Shown here piece by piece: positions 36,390 through 48,577 of a stretch of 64,000 nt of DNA. This DNA is from Boswellia sacra (Eukaryota; Streptophyta; Magnoliopsida; Sapindales; Burseraceae). Within the stretch, counting starts at the first letter, position 1; each line of letters begins with the position of its first letter. Both the position numbers and the translations under genes were made by a program. The DNA lies in NCBI GenBank assembly GCA_013180625.2, contig SNVD02013686.1, positions 620,001 to 684,000 of the forward strand, given 5' to 3'. The notes below the pieces were generated by a model. That model was not told the origin of the DNA and ran no database searches. It saw only the letters and a program-made list of their open reading frames with translations.

Positions 36390-37571
36390 ATAGCTATCAG
36401 AAAGAGAAACCAGAACTGGAGAGTGATCAGAAATACCCTGTACCAAACAATCAGTAAAAGAACCAGGGAATAAATCAAGCCATTTTGTGTTGACAATAAG
36501 CTGATCTAATCTACGCCAGATTCTACAGGAATCCATCTGCTTGTTACTCCAAGTATATTTACAGCCTCTGCTATTTAATTCCACAAGACCTACTGCATTC
36601 ATTCAATTAACAAATTCAGCTTTGTGTCTATCATCAAGACTGCAATCTCCCATTCTATCATCATCACTTATAATAGAATTAAAATCCCCTTGTAAGACCC
36701 AGGGCTTATCACAAGAAAGACTGATATGGTTTTCCAATGTTTATCATCTTTATTGAAGCCTACTTGACCTAACAACCTTTAGCCCAACTACTGGTGCCTG
36801 TATATTTATGTAGATTTATGATTATCTTTATTCGAAGCTTTGTTGCCTGACAAACTTTTGCTCAAAGCTGACCTTTGGAAGGCCAATGTCTGTAATACAA
36901 TCTCTGTTGAAGCTTGGTTGCCAATCAACCTTTCTGTCAATGCTATCTGTTCTTTGAGGGGCTAGTTTCTACATCTTTATCATCTTTAATGATCCTTGGC
37001 TTAACAATATTTTGTCCAACGCTGCTCTGGCTTGCCTTCGGAGGGCTTTTATCTGCATTTTTTCGATCATCTTTATTGAAACTTATTTTACTGACAGCCT
37101 TTTTCTCATTGCCACTCTTCATCGTCCTTGAAGTACTATCCTCTGTATAATTTTTATCTTCTTAGGAGTTCATTTAATTTGCTTAACACCATCCGTCCAT
37201 TTTTCATTCCTTGATGGATCACTTGTGGGCTCAGAGCTGCCAATAACTTTCTTGGCCTTGCTTCCATTGTAATTTTCATGCCTGAGACCCTCTTTTCGCT
37301 CCTCTTCTGGTGGAATATGTTGAAACCTTAATAGTTGCCTTTCCCGTTCAGGACTTCTTGTTACTTTGCTTATTATCACAAATCCATAAACATGCAATAA
37401 TAACAACACAATAAATAATTTGATGAAAGCATTTAAAGAAATTTGACAGGCAATTTGATATAAAACATTTCTGCATCTCAATGTCATGCTTTTGATTCTC
37501 TTTATTTTCATTCCTTTTAACCGAACCATCATCTTTAGGAATGGTGGGTTACTGCTTTGATCTCCTTGCAC

Positions 37572-38232
37572 GTTATCCTCACAAGCTAGATAGATTGATC
37601 AGACTATAAACTTTCTTTCTTATATATATTAATACTTAATCAGTGAAAATGTTTGATGCTTCAGAAATTTAAGCAGATTTTTAAGATAAATGACAGTTGA
37701 GGTTTCAATATCAGGCAGACACATCGCTTATGGATCTGTTATTTGCCATATTTATCTAGATCCACACATTTGCTTTGATGACTGATCATTAGGTTAATGT
37801 GAAATCAAGGAAGATTTGTTAGTATTTCAATAAATTTGAGGATAGAATTATAATTTTGTAAGATCTTGAGACTTTTAAATCTCATTTATCCAAATTTTCA
37901 AGATGCATAGTGTAATGTACTTTGTCTCAAAATAATCATCTAAGAATGAAGCAAAAAGGTTGGTTAATTGATTAATCTAGAAGCAAAGGACATTTCTTGC
38001 ATTTATACAATTAATTGTTGGTAAGGCGAACTTTTTTGTTATTTAATGAGAATTAATTTATTAGAACATTATTTTTACAAATTAAAAATTCAAAAGACGC
38101 CTCTAGAAACGTGATTGGATTGCTCTATGTAACATGTTAGCACAAATGTTCATAGAATCTTTAGAACACATGAATAACGATCGATGTGTTCGAATATTAG
38201 TGATATGCCTTTCTAGCTATCATGATAGATAC
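37572..38232. other. 5' spacer of unit C
   Basis: This is non-coding and AT-rich. It continues upstream of the unit C N-terminal piece and ends at the TATTA target site of the large solo LTR. The TTGGTTAATTGATTAATCTAGAAGC block resembles the TTGATT..CTAGAAGCGAAA block near 27410-27430. No gene is visible. Confidence 0.5.
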
Positions 38233-38237
38233 TATTA

Positions 38238-41200
38238 TGTGACACTCCAAATTTTAAGTAGGTTTACCTTATATGCATATTATGAAAATATGTATTATTA
38301 ACATTATAAGGTGTATATATATATGGATAGGGATGAAATTAGAGGAGAGATGGAAGGGTGTGGATCAAAAGCTAAAAAAGTGTGAGGGCTTAATGGAAAT
38401 GGTTGTGTGATGTATATCTATAAAACATGAGATAACTCTAGAAATTGATTTTTATCTTCCCTTTCTCTTGGAATGTGCAGCACCCTCTCTCCCTCTTTTT
38501 CCCTCAATTTTTCCATGGAATCAAGAATAGAGGAAGGAAACAAGAGGGTAAGATGTAAGAATCCACTTCTCTCTCTCTAGATCTAGCCATACCTATGCAA
38601 TTAAGTGATGGTTTATTGTTGTTTGTGATATTTCATGTTAGGCATATGCTGTAAATGGCTAGAAAAACATGAACTAGAGTGAATTATGGAAGAATTTAAA
38701 GATTTGATGATGCTAGGAAGCTAGAAGTAAAGTATGAGTATGAATCCTGCAGAGTTGTTTTTCTGAACAGTGCTAAGTCCGAAAATTCCTATAAATTCTA
38801 TAGTTGTCTGCTGACTCTAAAATTCTTATATGATAAACTAGAAACCTCAAGGAGTTTGTATAATTTTGAAACACTTGAAAATTCATAGTGTGTGAATTGT
38901 AATGAATTTTTGAAATTCTGGTTCGAAATTGTGAATTCCTCTGTTTTAAAATAGGGCAGCAGGAATGAACTCGATTTGAGGGGGAAAATCTTTGTAAAAT
39001 TTTGTGATTTTTAAAATGCAAACCCTTGGGTATGTTTTCTGTTACACTGTAAATTTTCATGGTTTTTGGAGTTGTGTATGAATTGTTATGATTTTTCAAA
39101 TCTGGACTTAAAGAACTGTGAATGTTAGTTCCAGAACAGAGTATGTGAAATAAATTCCGTCTGACTGCCTTAAAATCCTTAGAAAATCATGAGTTTTGGT
39201 GGAATGACTCTTACATGTGTCTAGTTTTAGATTGGAAAGTTTGGTAGAGATTGGATTATTGTAGATTTTTATAAAATTCTTCAAAGTTGTACTGTTCAGT
39301 TGAGAGGTCTGCAGATAGATGCGCTGTGTGCATGAAATTAAGGATTTTCAAGGGGAATATGACCTTATTTTGACTCAATAAAATTCATGGACTATAATAT
39401 GTATGTCTATTTGAGTTCCATGAAGTTTAGTGATGACTGGAAATGAATAACCTCTTATTATAATAATCCAACCAATATGTGTGTGTGATAGAGTTTAATA
39501 AATGATGTTATTGGTTGGTTGAATTGTTGTTAACCTATAAGTGATTTAATGACTTCTAAATGGATACTAATCAGTGTGTCATGACTATGGCAATGGTTAC
39601 CAGAGAGGAAGAAGAAGAAGAAGAGATAAACTTTAAACAACTACTTATCAAGAAATATATAAGAGCAAAATTAAGAGGCGAGGCTAACCAGGTAAGTAGC
39701 TAGACCCTTCTGAGGACACAATAGATGTTGACTTTTAGTGAAATATGTTTAATGATTATGTTTGTGGATATATGTGAAATGTGTAGATGGAATGTGGATG
39801 GGACCATGAATACATGGACATTGATATGAAAATGATTTGATTTAGGTTTATAGTGATTTATGAAATGTGTGATTTCACACATTTTGATGAGTATGTGAGT
39901 TACATGTTGGTGTAAATTTTATGTGTGTGAGATGTAGAAATGTGAATGTGCCCTCATGTAGGTGAATTTGTTATGATATGGCTTGAATAACATTGCTAAT
40001 GAAATGACGTATGTATATGAAGAATGAAATACATGCCAAACGTTCTAGGATACTAATTCCTAATATGAGTTGGCATGACAAATGAATGTCTATGAGATAC
40101 CATGTGTATTAGAGTTTCATGAATGTGTATGAATGGAAAATGAATGAGACCAGTTATACATGGACATAGTTGTGCAATGATATAATTGAGATACAAGAGT
40201 AATGAAAGGGTTGGCACGAGTAAAGAAGTCAATGGGGGATCTATGTGTGTAAAAATGATGCCAATGTGTGGATGGTGTACATCCATAAGTGTATATGAGA
40301 TATGTAGGCTTATTGTATTTATGAATGTATATGTGATTAATGAGAAGCCTACGTAGAACCTCAATTATGATAGTGAACTACGATATTATGATGTGTGAAG
40401 GCATGCATCACTGTGTGATGTGTTATGAATTTGAAATTACATGCTAAGCCCATGGCAAAATGTTGAATGTAAAATGTGCAATGTGATACCGTTAAACGCT
40501 AACATTATGGTGAATGAATTGTGATATGTTGTGATTGGGTTAGAAGCTTGATATAAAGCTTCATTTATATGACTGAAGTGTGAAATGTGATATGTGAGTG
40601 AAAGCTTCATATAGAGCTTCACTTATGTAACTGAATGTGAAAACTGATATGTGAGTGGCATGCCACAACTTAGGATATTTGGCTCTCATAGCTTGAGGGG
40701 AGGTCTGGACTATGTGTTTCTCTATATGGGATTCGGTAGCATGGGCCCGGTATCACCCGGACTGTCAGACTAGCCTCGAGCTATTTCAAGTGTAAGCATT
40801 TGAATGTATCCGTACTGTTATGTACTCCCATGGCTTGAGGGGAGGTTTGGACCTTGTGTTTCTCCAGATGAGATTCGATAGCATGGGCCCAGCATCACCC
40901 GGATTGTCAGACTAGCCTTGAGCTATTTCATGGGTAGGCCTCTTAATGTATCTGTACTGTTCCGTATCCCCATGGCTTGAGGGGAGGTTTGGACCATGTG
41001 TTTCTCTAGACGAGATTCGGTAGAATGGGCCCGGTATCACCCGGATTGTCAGACTAGCCTTGAGCTGATTCATGGGTAGGCCTACATAGACTTGTGGAAA
41101 GTTTATGTGTAAATGAGACATGTGTATACAAATAGGTGTATGTGATGAGCTTTGACATGGGAAACCCAAGTTTGACTACCCATAAACAGGTATTTATATA

Positions 41201-41848
41201 ATTAGAAATGTGACTGGATAAGAGAGTAATTGGTCTAAGAAATTGGCCAATGATACAGGGTTGGCGCTGGAGTACCATTAAATGGTGTAGGAGCACAACT
41301 TTAACCAATCTAAAGAGGTATAGGTAGAGAAATGGCGTCTTTGTGCCATATCTTTCGCGCTGGAGCGCCATTTGCACCGAGTCAAGTAAGAGAGAATATA
41401 GAGTTGGCGCATGTGTGCCTCTCCCTTAGCGCAGGAGCGCGAAACTGAAATTTACAACGGATTGGAAATCAAAACTTGGCACTGCCATGCTAGTTCCCTC
41501 GCGCAGAGACTCGGTCCTTAAACAGTGAAATCAATTTTCTGACTTTCTTAGTAGGGCACTAGTGACTTGTATACTAAGAAATGAACAATAATCAGTGATT
41601 TATGGAATAAGTATTGAATAGTAGTCATATTCTGAAATGGTTATCGCCATTAATTGCTTTATTTTGAGTGTTACGCCAGTTTTTATAATTCTAGCTACTT
41701 ACTGAGTTTCATACTCATTAGTCTGTTGTGTACCTTAGGTATTTGATTAGTTAAAGATTAAGGAAGGATTTCGGCATAGCGACGATTGTGTTCCCTTGGC
41801 AAGCTCTTATCCGCTGTAGTATTACTATGTTGGATACAGGGTGTGACA
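38238..41848 (+). mobile_element. 3.6-kb solo LTR of a large gypsy-type element, TSD TATTA
   Basis: The block starts TGTGACACTCC and ends CAGGGTGTGACA, with perfect TATTA duplications at 38233-38237 and 41849-41853. It has no coding capacity and no second copy. The termini and length fit the Del/Tekay-type chromovirus LTRs of plants, as does the ACTTACTGAGTTTCATACTC stretch near 41696, which suggests plus orientation. It contains three 142-bp tandem repeats and GC-rich GCGC..GGAGCGC motifs near 41260-41450. The absence of an interior implies LTR-LTR recombination. Confidence 0.88.
40684..41090 (+). repeat. Three tandem copies of a 142-bp repeat inside the solo LTR
   Basis: The anchor GGCTTGAGGGGAGG (first copy AGCTTGAGGGGAGG) recurs with its C at 40692, 40834 and 40976, an exact spacing of 142 bp. 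Each copy continues with TGTGTTTCTC, GGGCCC, TATCACCCGGA and TGTCAGACTAGCC. Copies differ by scattered substitutions. Confidence 0.93.
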
Positions 41849-41853
41849 TATTA

Positions 41854-43132
41854 ATTGGCACGTATTATAGTTTTAATGTTCTACGGAAAGAGTTAGTGCA
41901 TGTGGTATAAAGTTATGGTCAAGATGTGCTCAATTTGCTTATTCTTAAAACGCCATAATATGCAATAGATTATGGACATCAATTACAATTATCAGAATAA
42001 TCATCAAGAAGGAATAAATGAGGTAGAAATATCAATTGTCAGTTGATAGCTGCTAGAAGAAAAGGATCAGTCTCTCTGCTTTCTTGAATTTTAATCCTTA
42101 ATTAATCCTTGTACAAAGTTGAAGTGAATACTACACTCAAGTAGAGATAACAGTACATCTTTATTTCCTCAACAATATTATGCTTCTTTAGTTGCATATA
42201 TACTTAATGTCATTCCACTCTCAAGTAGGAACTTTTATATTTTCATGACCTAAACTTGTAGGATATTATTGCACCCACTCCTCAATCCATTGTTATTCAT
42301 TTACTTCTTTTTGTTTTTTTTTTTTTTTTTTTGGTTTAATAATATAGCTCACACCAATTAGGAGAGAATCTTGATAGGTTAAGCAATATCTTTTAGCATT
42401 TAACAATCATTGATCTAACCAGCAGCATCATCCTTTGCTCACATATTAGGTATAGATAAAAATATCGTTACATTCCAAAATTGAGCCAATGTTTAATATG
42501 ATAATAATGAGAAGAGGGACAAAGGCAAAACTCTTCCGAATAGAACTTTTGGCTTTCACAAAAGTTTTTGAAGTATATGTTCAAAAATTAAGATGCCTCC
42601 AAAAGGATGATGATTGGAACAAAGAGTAGGGGACAAAAAACTACCAAATATAAGCCTATAGCATTTGCTGATTTACCTTATGCAACCAATTCAGCTTTTG
42701 AAAACCACAAAACAATATATAACCATGGTTCTGAAAAAAGTATTCAATGATTGAGTTTGTTCAACTAAGGGAGAGCAAACTTCAATCAAGCCATGTCACA
42801 TAGAGACAGAAAATGTATTGAAACAGCATCCAAATTTCAAGGGAATGCTTTTAGGGGCAATCCAGATACACTTCTCTGTTTCTAAAAAAATAAATGAAAT
42901 AAAAAAGATACAAGCAAAATCATTTAAAAATTGTCATCATTTGGTTGATTTTAAAATATAAAATGAATAAAAGATTGGTTTTGATGTTGCATATATATGT
43001 CATTGGAATTATATTAATTAAGAGTTGGTTCTCGCCAAGTCTAGCAAGTGGGCAGTTCCACAATCCAGGCTGCAAAAGTGGTCCGAAAATAAAACAAGCC
43101 AAAAGCAAAAAAAAGCTGAAACAAACCATAAC
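41854..43132. other. Spacer between units C and D
   Basis: Positions 41985-42160 match the common spacer block (GGAATAAATGA.G.AGAA, TCAGTTGATAG, and the CTTGTACAAA motif) also found near 53270. Positions 42480-43130 match the 3' spacer type. There is a long T run at about 42307-42332. No gene is visible. Confidence 0.6.
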
Positions 43133-43141
43133 TATAAGCAT

Positions 43142-43361
43142 GGGAATGACTACAGTACAGCAGATGTATTGGTATATCAAAAACATTGTATAAAAGTTGT
43201 AAATGAGTTAATAAAATTTATAAATAATCATATAAAAATTGTAAGTTGTAATTATATAAAAGTTGTAAGTCATATTTATAACTTTTATACACCCATTTAC
43301 AACTTTTTTATAAGTTTAAAAAATTATTGTATGGTACATTGTGTGTACTGTAGCCATTCCC
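43142..43361. mobile_element. 220-bp MITE with 9-bp TSD (MULE-like)
   Basis: The termini GGGAATGACTACAGTAC and GTACTGTAGCCATTCCC are imperfect inverted repeats. The 9-bp duplication TATAAGCAT lies at 43133-43141 and 43362-43370. Nine-base duplications are typical of Mutator-like elements. The homologous spacer of unit F near 54150 (ACAACCATGCGCATATCTGA) lacks the insert, so it serves as an empty site. The interior is palindromic AT sequence with AAAAGTTGTAA motifs and has no gene. Confidence 0.88.
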
Positions 43362-44125
43362 TATAAGCATATCTAACCTGAAAAGAAAAGATATTGAAAC
43401 AATATGGTACTTGAAGAGCAAAGCTACATCAGGGCTATTTACATCAAACAAAAAGAAAGGAAGATGAAGGAAAGAAAGAATTCACTCATCATGCGCAGAG
43501 TAATTCCATAAAACCAATTACTTATCTTTTTGTTAGCTGTCCTGAGCCACTGATTGTACGCTTTGTAGGGTCAGAACTTGTGATTGTTTGGGTTAAGTAG
43601 CTATTATCTTGCTTGTAAATGCCCTTTTGCTGCTCTTGTGATGGCTTCCTGTATAACTTGGCCCTGTTTCTCCATCATCTTTGTTGAAGCTCTATTGGTT
43701 GACAACGCATTTGTTTATTCCTTTGACAATTGTCCAAGGCTGCTAAAATTTGGAAAATTTGAAGAGCTCGGTCTTGAGCCTTTTTGGTTTTCATTTTTAT
43801 TTTCTTGCTTGGAAAAACCCTCTCGCCGCTCTTCTAGTCCTGCATGCCCAAAATTGCTCTCGGTTGTCTCCGGAGATTTTCTATCTGTAGATTTGCTTTC
43901 TTTGCTGAAGCTGACTTGCCTAACAAACTTTTGCCCAACACTCGAGTCTATATATTTATCATCTTCGTCGAAGCTAGGTCTCCTGACAACATTCTGCACA
44001 ACACTGCTCGTTAAAGGGCTGGTTGTGTTTGTGTATTTATCATCTTTGTTGAAGCTTCCTTACCCAACAACCTTGTGGCCCTGATTGTTGTCGGTATATT
44101 TTTCATGTTTGTTGAAGCTTGACTG

Positions 44126-44573
44126 TGTTGATTTGAATGAGACTTGGCAAACAAAATCAAAGACTCAACACTCAAAAGTTGAGCAAACACAATTGGAACT
44201 TCTCTCAATACTGATTAGAGTAAGAGAGGTAAGCACAAAATAAAAGACTATATTGTGAAGAAAATTCTACTTAAATTATTGAAATGGAAATAAGCCTTTA
44301 TATAGGCATACAAAGATGAACATGACTCCTAAACATTAGTGCCACTAAGACACTAACTAAACCCATGACCATCACTACTCATGTCTTTCTAAATATTAGT
44401 ACCACTAAGCACTACCTCAACCCATGATCACCACTACTCATGTCTTCTTAAAAAAACACTCCACTAAATGCTATAATTTAGGACTCAATAAGTAACATGG
44501 ACTAACCACTAGTTACATAAAAATAGGAACAAATAACATAAAAATATTAATATATTCTGCATTAACTTTAACA
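44126..44573 (-). repeat. 3' LTR of copia-2
   Basis: The 448-bp LTR has plus-strand ends TGTTGATTTGAATGAG and AACTTTAACA. It is followed by the complement of the purine tract and the polyprotein stop. Confidence 0.96.
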
Positions 44574-44580
44574 CTCCCCC

Positions 44581-47500
44581 TTAATGCAGAATGTTTACAA
44601 TGCCTAATAAATCTCTAAAATGTTGGAATTTCTCCGTAGGTACAGGCTTTGTAAACACATCAGCCAATTGATCATCAGTACTGCAGTATGACACTTTAAT
44701 GCTTCCTTTCTCCACCAATTCTCTGATGAAGTGATGTCGTATCTCAATGTGTCTTGTACGACTATGAAAAACTGAATTTTTTGTCATTGCAATTGTGGAC
44801 TGATTATCACAAAAGATAATTGTTGGCTTATTTTGAGGCTGCATCATGTCTTCTAAAATTCTCCTGAGCCAAATTGCTTGACATGCTGCTGAAGTAGCTG
44901 CCATATACTCTGCTTCAGAGGATGAAAGTGCTGTAGATGATTGCTTTTTAGAACTCCAGGAAATAACACCTGAGCCAAGATTAAAAACATAGCCTGTGGT
45001 GCTTCTACGATCATCAATTGAACCTGCCCAGTCACTATCAGAAAACCCACATAACTTGAAGTCAGCTACATTAGTGTACTGAATACCATAAGAGATAGTC
45101 CCTTTTAAATATCTCAGAATCCTCTTGGCTGCCCCATAATGAATTTTGCTTGGACTCTGCATAAACCTTGACAAAAGACATGTAGCTTGCATTATATCAG
45201 GCCGGCTATTTGTCAGATACAATAAGCTCCCAATTATACTCCGATAAATATGACCATCAATTTTTTCTTCCCCATCATTCAAACTGAATTTTTGATTGGA
45301 ATTCATAGGAGTCTTTACTGGATTGCAATCTTTCAATTTAAATTTCTCAAGAAGATTATTTACATATTTTTCTTGAGAAAGAAAAATTCCAGCATCACAT
45401 TGTTTCACCTCAAGTCCAAGAAAATAATTCATCAAGCCAAGATCAGTCATCTCAAATTCATTAACCATAATAGACTTGAATTCATCCATCAAAGCAACAC
45501 TATTACCAGTATAAATAAGATCATCAACATAGAGACAAACAATAAGTACCTCAGTTGTGCCTCTTGTTTTGACATATAAGGTGGGCTCATTTTCACTTCT
45601 CTTGTACCCATTTTGCTTGAAATGACCATTGATTCGATCATACCAAGCCCTTGGGGCTTGTTTCAAGCCATAAAGTGCCTTTTTTAACCGATAAACTTTG
45701 CTTTCTTCACCAGGAATTTCATAACCTTGGGGCTGTTGTACATAAACCTCCTCATCCAAAAAACCATTCAGAAATGCAGACTTGACATCAAACTGAAAGG
45801 CACTCCATTTCATGTGAGCTGCTATAGCTAAAATAGTTCTAATAGTGTCAAATCTAGCTACTGGTGCGAAAGTTTCATCGAAATCAATACCTTCACGCTG
45901 CATATAGCCCTTGGCAACTAGCCTTGCTTTGAATTTTTGAATTGAACCATCAGATCTATATTTTGTCTTATAGATCCATTTCAGCCCCACAACTTCCTTG
46001 TCATCAGGTAAGTCGACAAGCTCCCATGTTTTATTTTTCTCCAATGCCTTGATTTCTTCATCCATTGCTGCACACCATTCTTTATGTTTCACAGCTTCTT
46101 GGAAAATACTGGGCTCAGTAACTTGAGTGAACTGACACATTTCAGATTGCTCATATATTTCTTCCAAAGCCTTCATCTTTATTGGAGGTGTTTCTGGAGA
46201 TGTAGTACTTGGTGAAGTGAGTGGGCTGCCTCTCGGTGTAGACGGATTTGAGCCTTCTCCAATCTGAATGTCATGCTCCACCTCATTCTCAAAAATTACA
46301 CCTAGAAATTGTTGTAATTCTTCCCAATTCCAAGCATTTCTCTCATCAAACACAACATCACGACTAATAATTAGTTGTTTTGTGAGAGGATTAAAAAATC
46401 TATATCCTTTTGTCTCATTACTATATCCCACAAATATACATTTCATGCTATTGTCATCAAGTTTATGTCGCTTTTGAGAAGGTACATAAACATACGCAAT
46501 ACAACCAAAAACCTTAAAATGTGTTACCTTCGGCTTCCAACCATTCCAAGCTTCAAAAGGAGTTTGGTTTTGTAATGCAGATGTGGGACTTCTATTAAGG
46601 ATATAGGCTGCAGTGTGGACAGCTTCTGGCCAAAATTTCTTTGGAAGATCCTTTGCTTTGAGCATGCTTTTAGCCATCTCTACAAGACTCCTATTTTTCC
46701 TCTCTATTACTCCATTTTGTTGGGGCGTATAGCTAGCTGTCAATTGTCTTCCAATGCCAAATTCTTCACAAAATTTGTCAAACTCATTGGAAACAAACTC
46801 ACCACCACGATCAGTTCTCAAGATCTTCAAGGAAAATCCGCTTTGCTTTTCAACATGATTCTTGAACTTCTTGAAAATAGGCAAAGCATCTGATTTTTCT
46901 TTAGCAAAATACACCCACGTCATCCTGCTAAAATCATCAACAAAAACAACAAAATATAAGTTGTTATTAAGAGAAGAAACTCGCATGGGCCCGCAAAGGT
47001 CTGCATGGATTGCTCAATCGGCTTCGTAGCTCTTCTTGCTGTTCCTTTTGGAAAGGAATTTCTGTGCTGCTTTCCAAACACACAACTTTCACATTTGTCG
47101 ACAATATGCTCAATTTTGCTAGGCAAACCCACTACTAAATTTTGTTGAGACAAAGTTTCCAAGCTTCCAAAATTCAAATGCCCATATCTAAGATACCACA
47201 GCCAACTTTCCTCTAATAACGAAGCCTTGCAAGCAAGCATGTCACAATCAAGGGTAAGAGGAAAAATTTTATTCTTGGCCATAGGAACTTTCAACAACAA
47301 ATTATTTTTAGCCTTGTTACTGAACACAAAACATGTCAAATCTTCAAAAACAAGTGAAAAACCTTCCAGTAAAAATTGCCCCACACTTAACAAATTTGTA
47401 TCTAACTCAGGAACAAATAAAACATTTTTTATTTCACCTGATTTTGCTTTCACAGTACCTCTACCATGAGCTTCTCTAATTGTTCCATCACCCATCTTAA

Positions 47501-48548
47501 CTTGAATATTTTCTGACTTATCCAAGCTAATAAAGGACTCCAAATTTGCTGACATATGGTTGCTGCAACCACTATCAATATACCAAATATCATGAGATAA
47601 TTCATTAGCAGAGTAGCAAGCAAAAAATAAACTTTCAGATTCTTCCTTTTCTTTTTTCTCTTCAGCAAATTTTGCTTGCTGTTGTTTAAGCCGACAATAT
47701 CGTTCTATATGCCCATATCTTTTGCAATAATAACATTGAGGCTTTCGATTACTGCTCTCACCTTTGCTACCATTCTCATTTTGTTGTTGATTGTTACTTG
47801 ATTGGCCAAAATTTTTTCCTCCTTTCTTATCACGAGAATAGTTGTTTCCACGCCCTTTCTTATTATTCCCATTGTTGGTATTGCTTGGCTTTTCCTTGGA
47901 AATCTGCAAATTAGTATGAAAAGCATTTTCCACAACTTGCTCATCATATCTTTTGAACCTATCTTCATGAGATAAAAGCGAACCAAGCAACTCATCAATT
48001 GTTAGTACACTTAAATCCTTAGATTCTTCTATTGCAGCCACAATATGATCATATTTAAAAGGCAAGCTTCTCAAAATTTTTTCAACAACTTTCTCATCAG
48101 ATAAATTCTCACCAAATTTTCTGATTTGATTCACAATTTCCATCAAAGAGCAAAAATAATCATGAATTGACTCACCATCCTTCATCAGTGAAGTTTCAAA
48201 TTTTCTACGAAGAGTTTGAAGCTTTACAGTGAGCACCTTTGCATTACCCTGATACGCTTTCTGTAATGCATCCCATGCCTCCTTTGCATTTGTCGCTGCA
48301 GAAATACGTGGAAAGATGGAATCAACAACAGCTTGTTGAATGACAAACAAGGCTTTGGCATCTTTCTTCCGAATATCTTTGAGATTCTCTGTAGAAACTC
48401 CTTCATCTGAGTAGCCATTCTTCACCAGCTCCCATAAATCTTGAGAGATAAAAAAGGTCTTCATCTTTGTGCTCCAAACATCATACCCACTGCCTTGAAA
48501 CAGAGGAATTGTTGGTTGTGTAGAAACCAAACTAGCATTGTTTGCCAT
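44581..48548 (-). pseudogene. copia-2 gag-pol polyprotein with one frameshift
   Basis: It starts at ATG 48548 (MANNASLVSTQPTIPLF). The first frame (to 46920) holds UBN2 gag (about residues 10-220), a zinc knuckle CYYCKRYGHIERYC, the protease core YIDSGCSNHMSAN, and a GAG-pre-integrase domain ending in CESCVFGKQHRNSF. The second frame (44581 to about 47010) holds the integrase core (FVDDFSRMTWVYF, LRTDRGGEF, TPQQNGVIERKNR), RT (QFDVKSAFLNGF, ALYGLKQAPRAWYD, CLYVDDLIYTG) and RNase H (SSSEAEYMAA, DQLADVFTKPVP). A one-base deletion near 47008-47015, between pre-integrase and integrase, is the only break I see. No other internal stop is present. Confidence 0.95.
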
Positions 48549-48577
48549 TTTGAAAACAACTTGGCTCTGATACCAGA

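Larger units (their letters stand above)
33100..36720 (-). pseudogene. LINE ORF2 remnant: endonuclease and reverse transcriptase
   Basis: Pieces in order: the endonuclease tail (36357-36720, with DFNSI and GISDHSPVLVSLSDS), a linker (35381-35635), RT fingers and palm (34631-35230, with KSPGSDGFSSQFFKSSWDII, RPIACCNVLYKCLTKVIAHR, and ISWD), a polymerase motif LFTDDLLLF (near 34350) where alanine is more usual than threonine, and a C-terminal zf-RVT-like region (33100-34224, with MRYLGVPLIASRLSK, SPLSKGDLGL and WLDPWV). There are several frameshifts and stops, and the TRIM cuts the linker after the endonuclease. It is inactive. Confidence 0.9.
32667..36727 (-). mobile_element. 5'-truncated L1-type LINE, 15-bp TSD
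   Basis: The 15-bp duplication GGTTTTCCAATGTTT lies at 32652-32666 and 36728-36742. A short T run follows the left copy, which is the complement of the poly(A) tail. The minus strand encodes endonuclease, RT and a C-terminal zinc-binding region. The 5' end stops within the endonuclease (GDFNSIISDDRMGD near 36660-36690), so it is truncated by incomplete reverse transcription. A TRIM at 35719-36389 is nested in it. It splits unit C. Confidence 0.93.
32309..37571 (-). pseudogene. Unit C: KDD-repeat gene interrupted by a LINE
   Basis: The host segments are 32309-32666 (C-terminal end, stop TAA 32309-32311 after approximately DEYCTTKDK) and 36728 to about 37571. The repeat domain reads in pieces (GQVGFNKDDKHWKT near the insertion, KASQSSVGQN near 37020). 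The N-terminal piece, 37170-37571, has an open frame with EERKEGLRHENYNGSKAKKV and a hydrophobic stretch (FIKLFIVLLLLHVYGFVII). That stretch may be a frame artefact, because the neighbouring frame gives PKDDGSVKRNENKENQKHD. The reading frame is not continuous and the LINE splits a KDD repeat, so it is a pseudogene. Confidence 0.75.

Noticed and set aside
37340..37571. Possible transmembrane segment (FIKLFIVLLLLHVYGFVII) in unit C
   Set aside because: It occurs in one paralog only, the gene is broken, and a neighbouring frame gives a hydrophilic sequence more like the other members.
40053..40622. Minus-strand frames rich in His/Ile inside the 3.6-kb solo LTR
   Set aside because: The TSD and termini show this is LTR sequence. 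The frames have no domain similarity and are not repeated in a way that suggests coding.
40684..41090. CRISPR-like regular repeats
   Set aside because: Three adjacent 142-bp units without spacers in a plant LTR are ordinary tandem duplications.
42945..43366. Short plus-strand frames around the MITE
   Set aside because: They span the MITE and spacer junctions that differ between units, so they cannot be ancestral genes.
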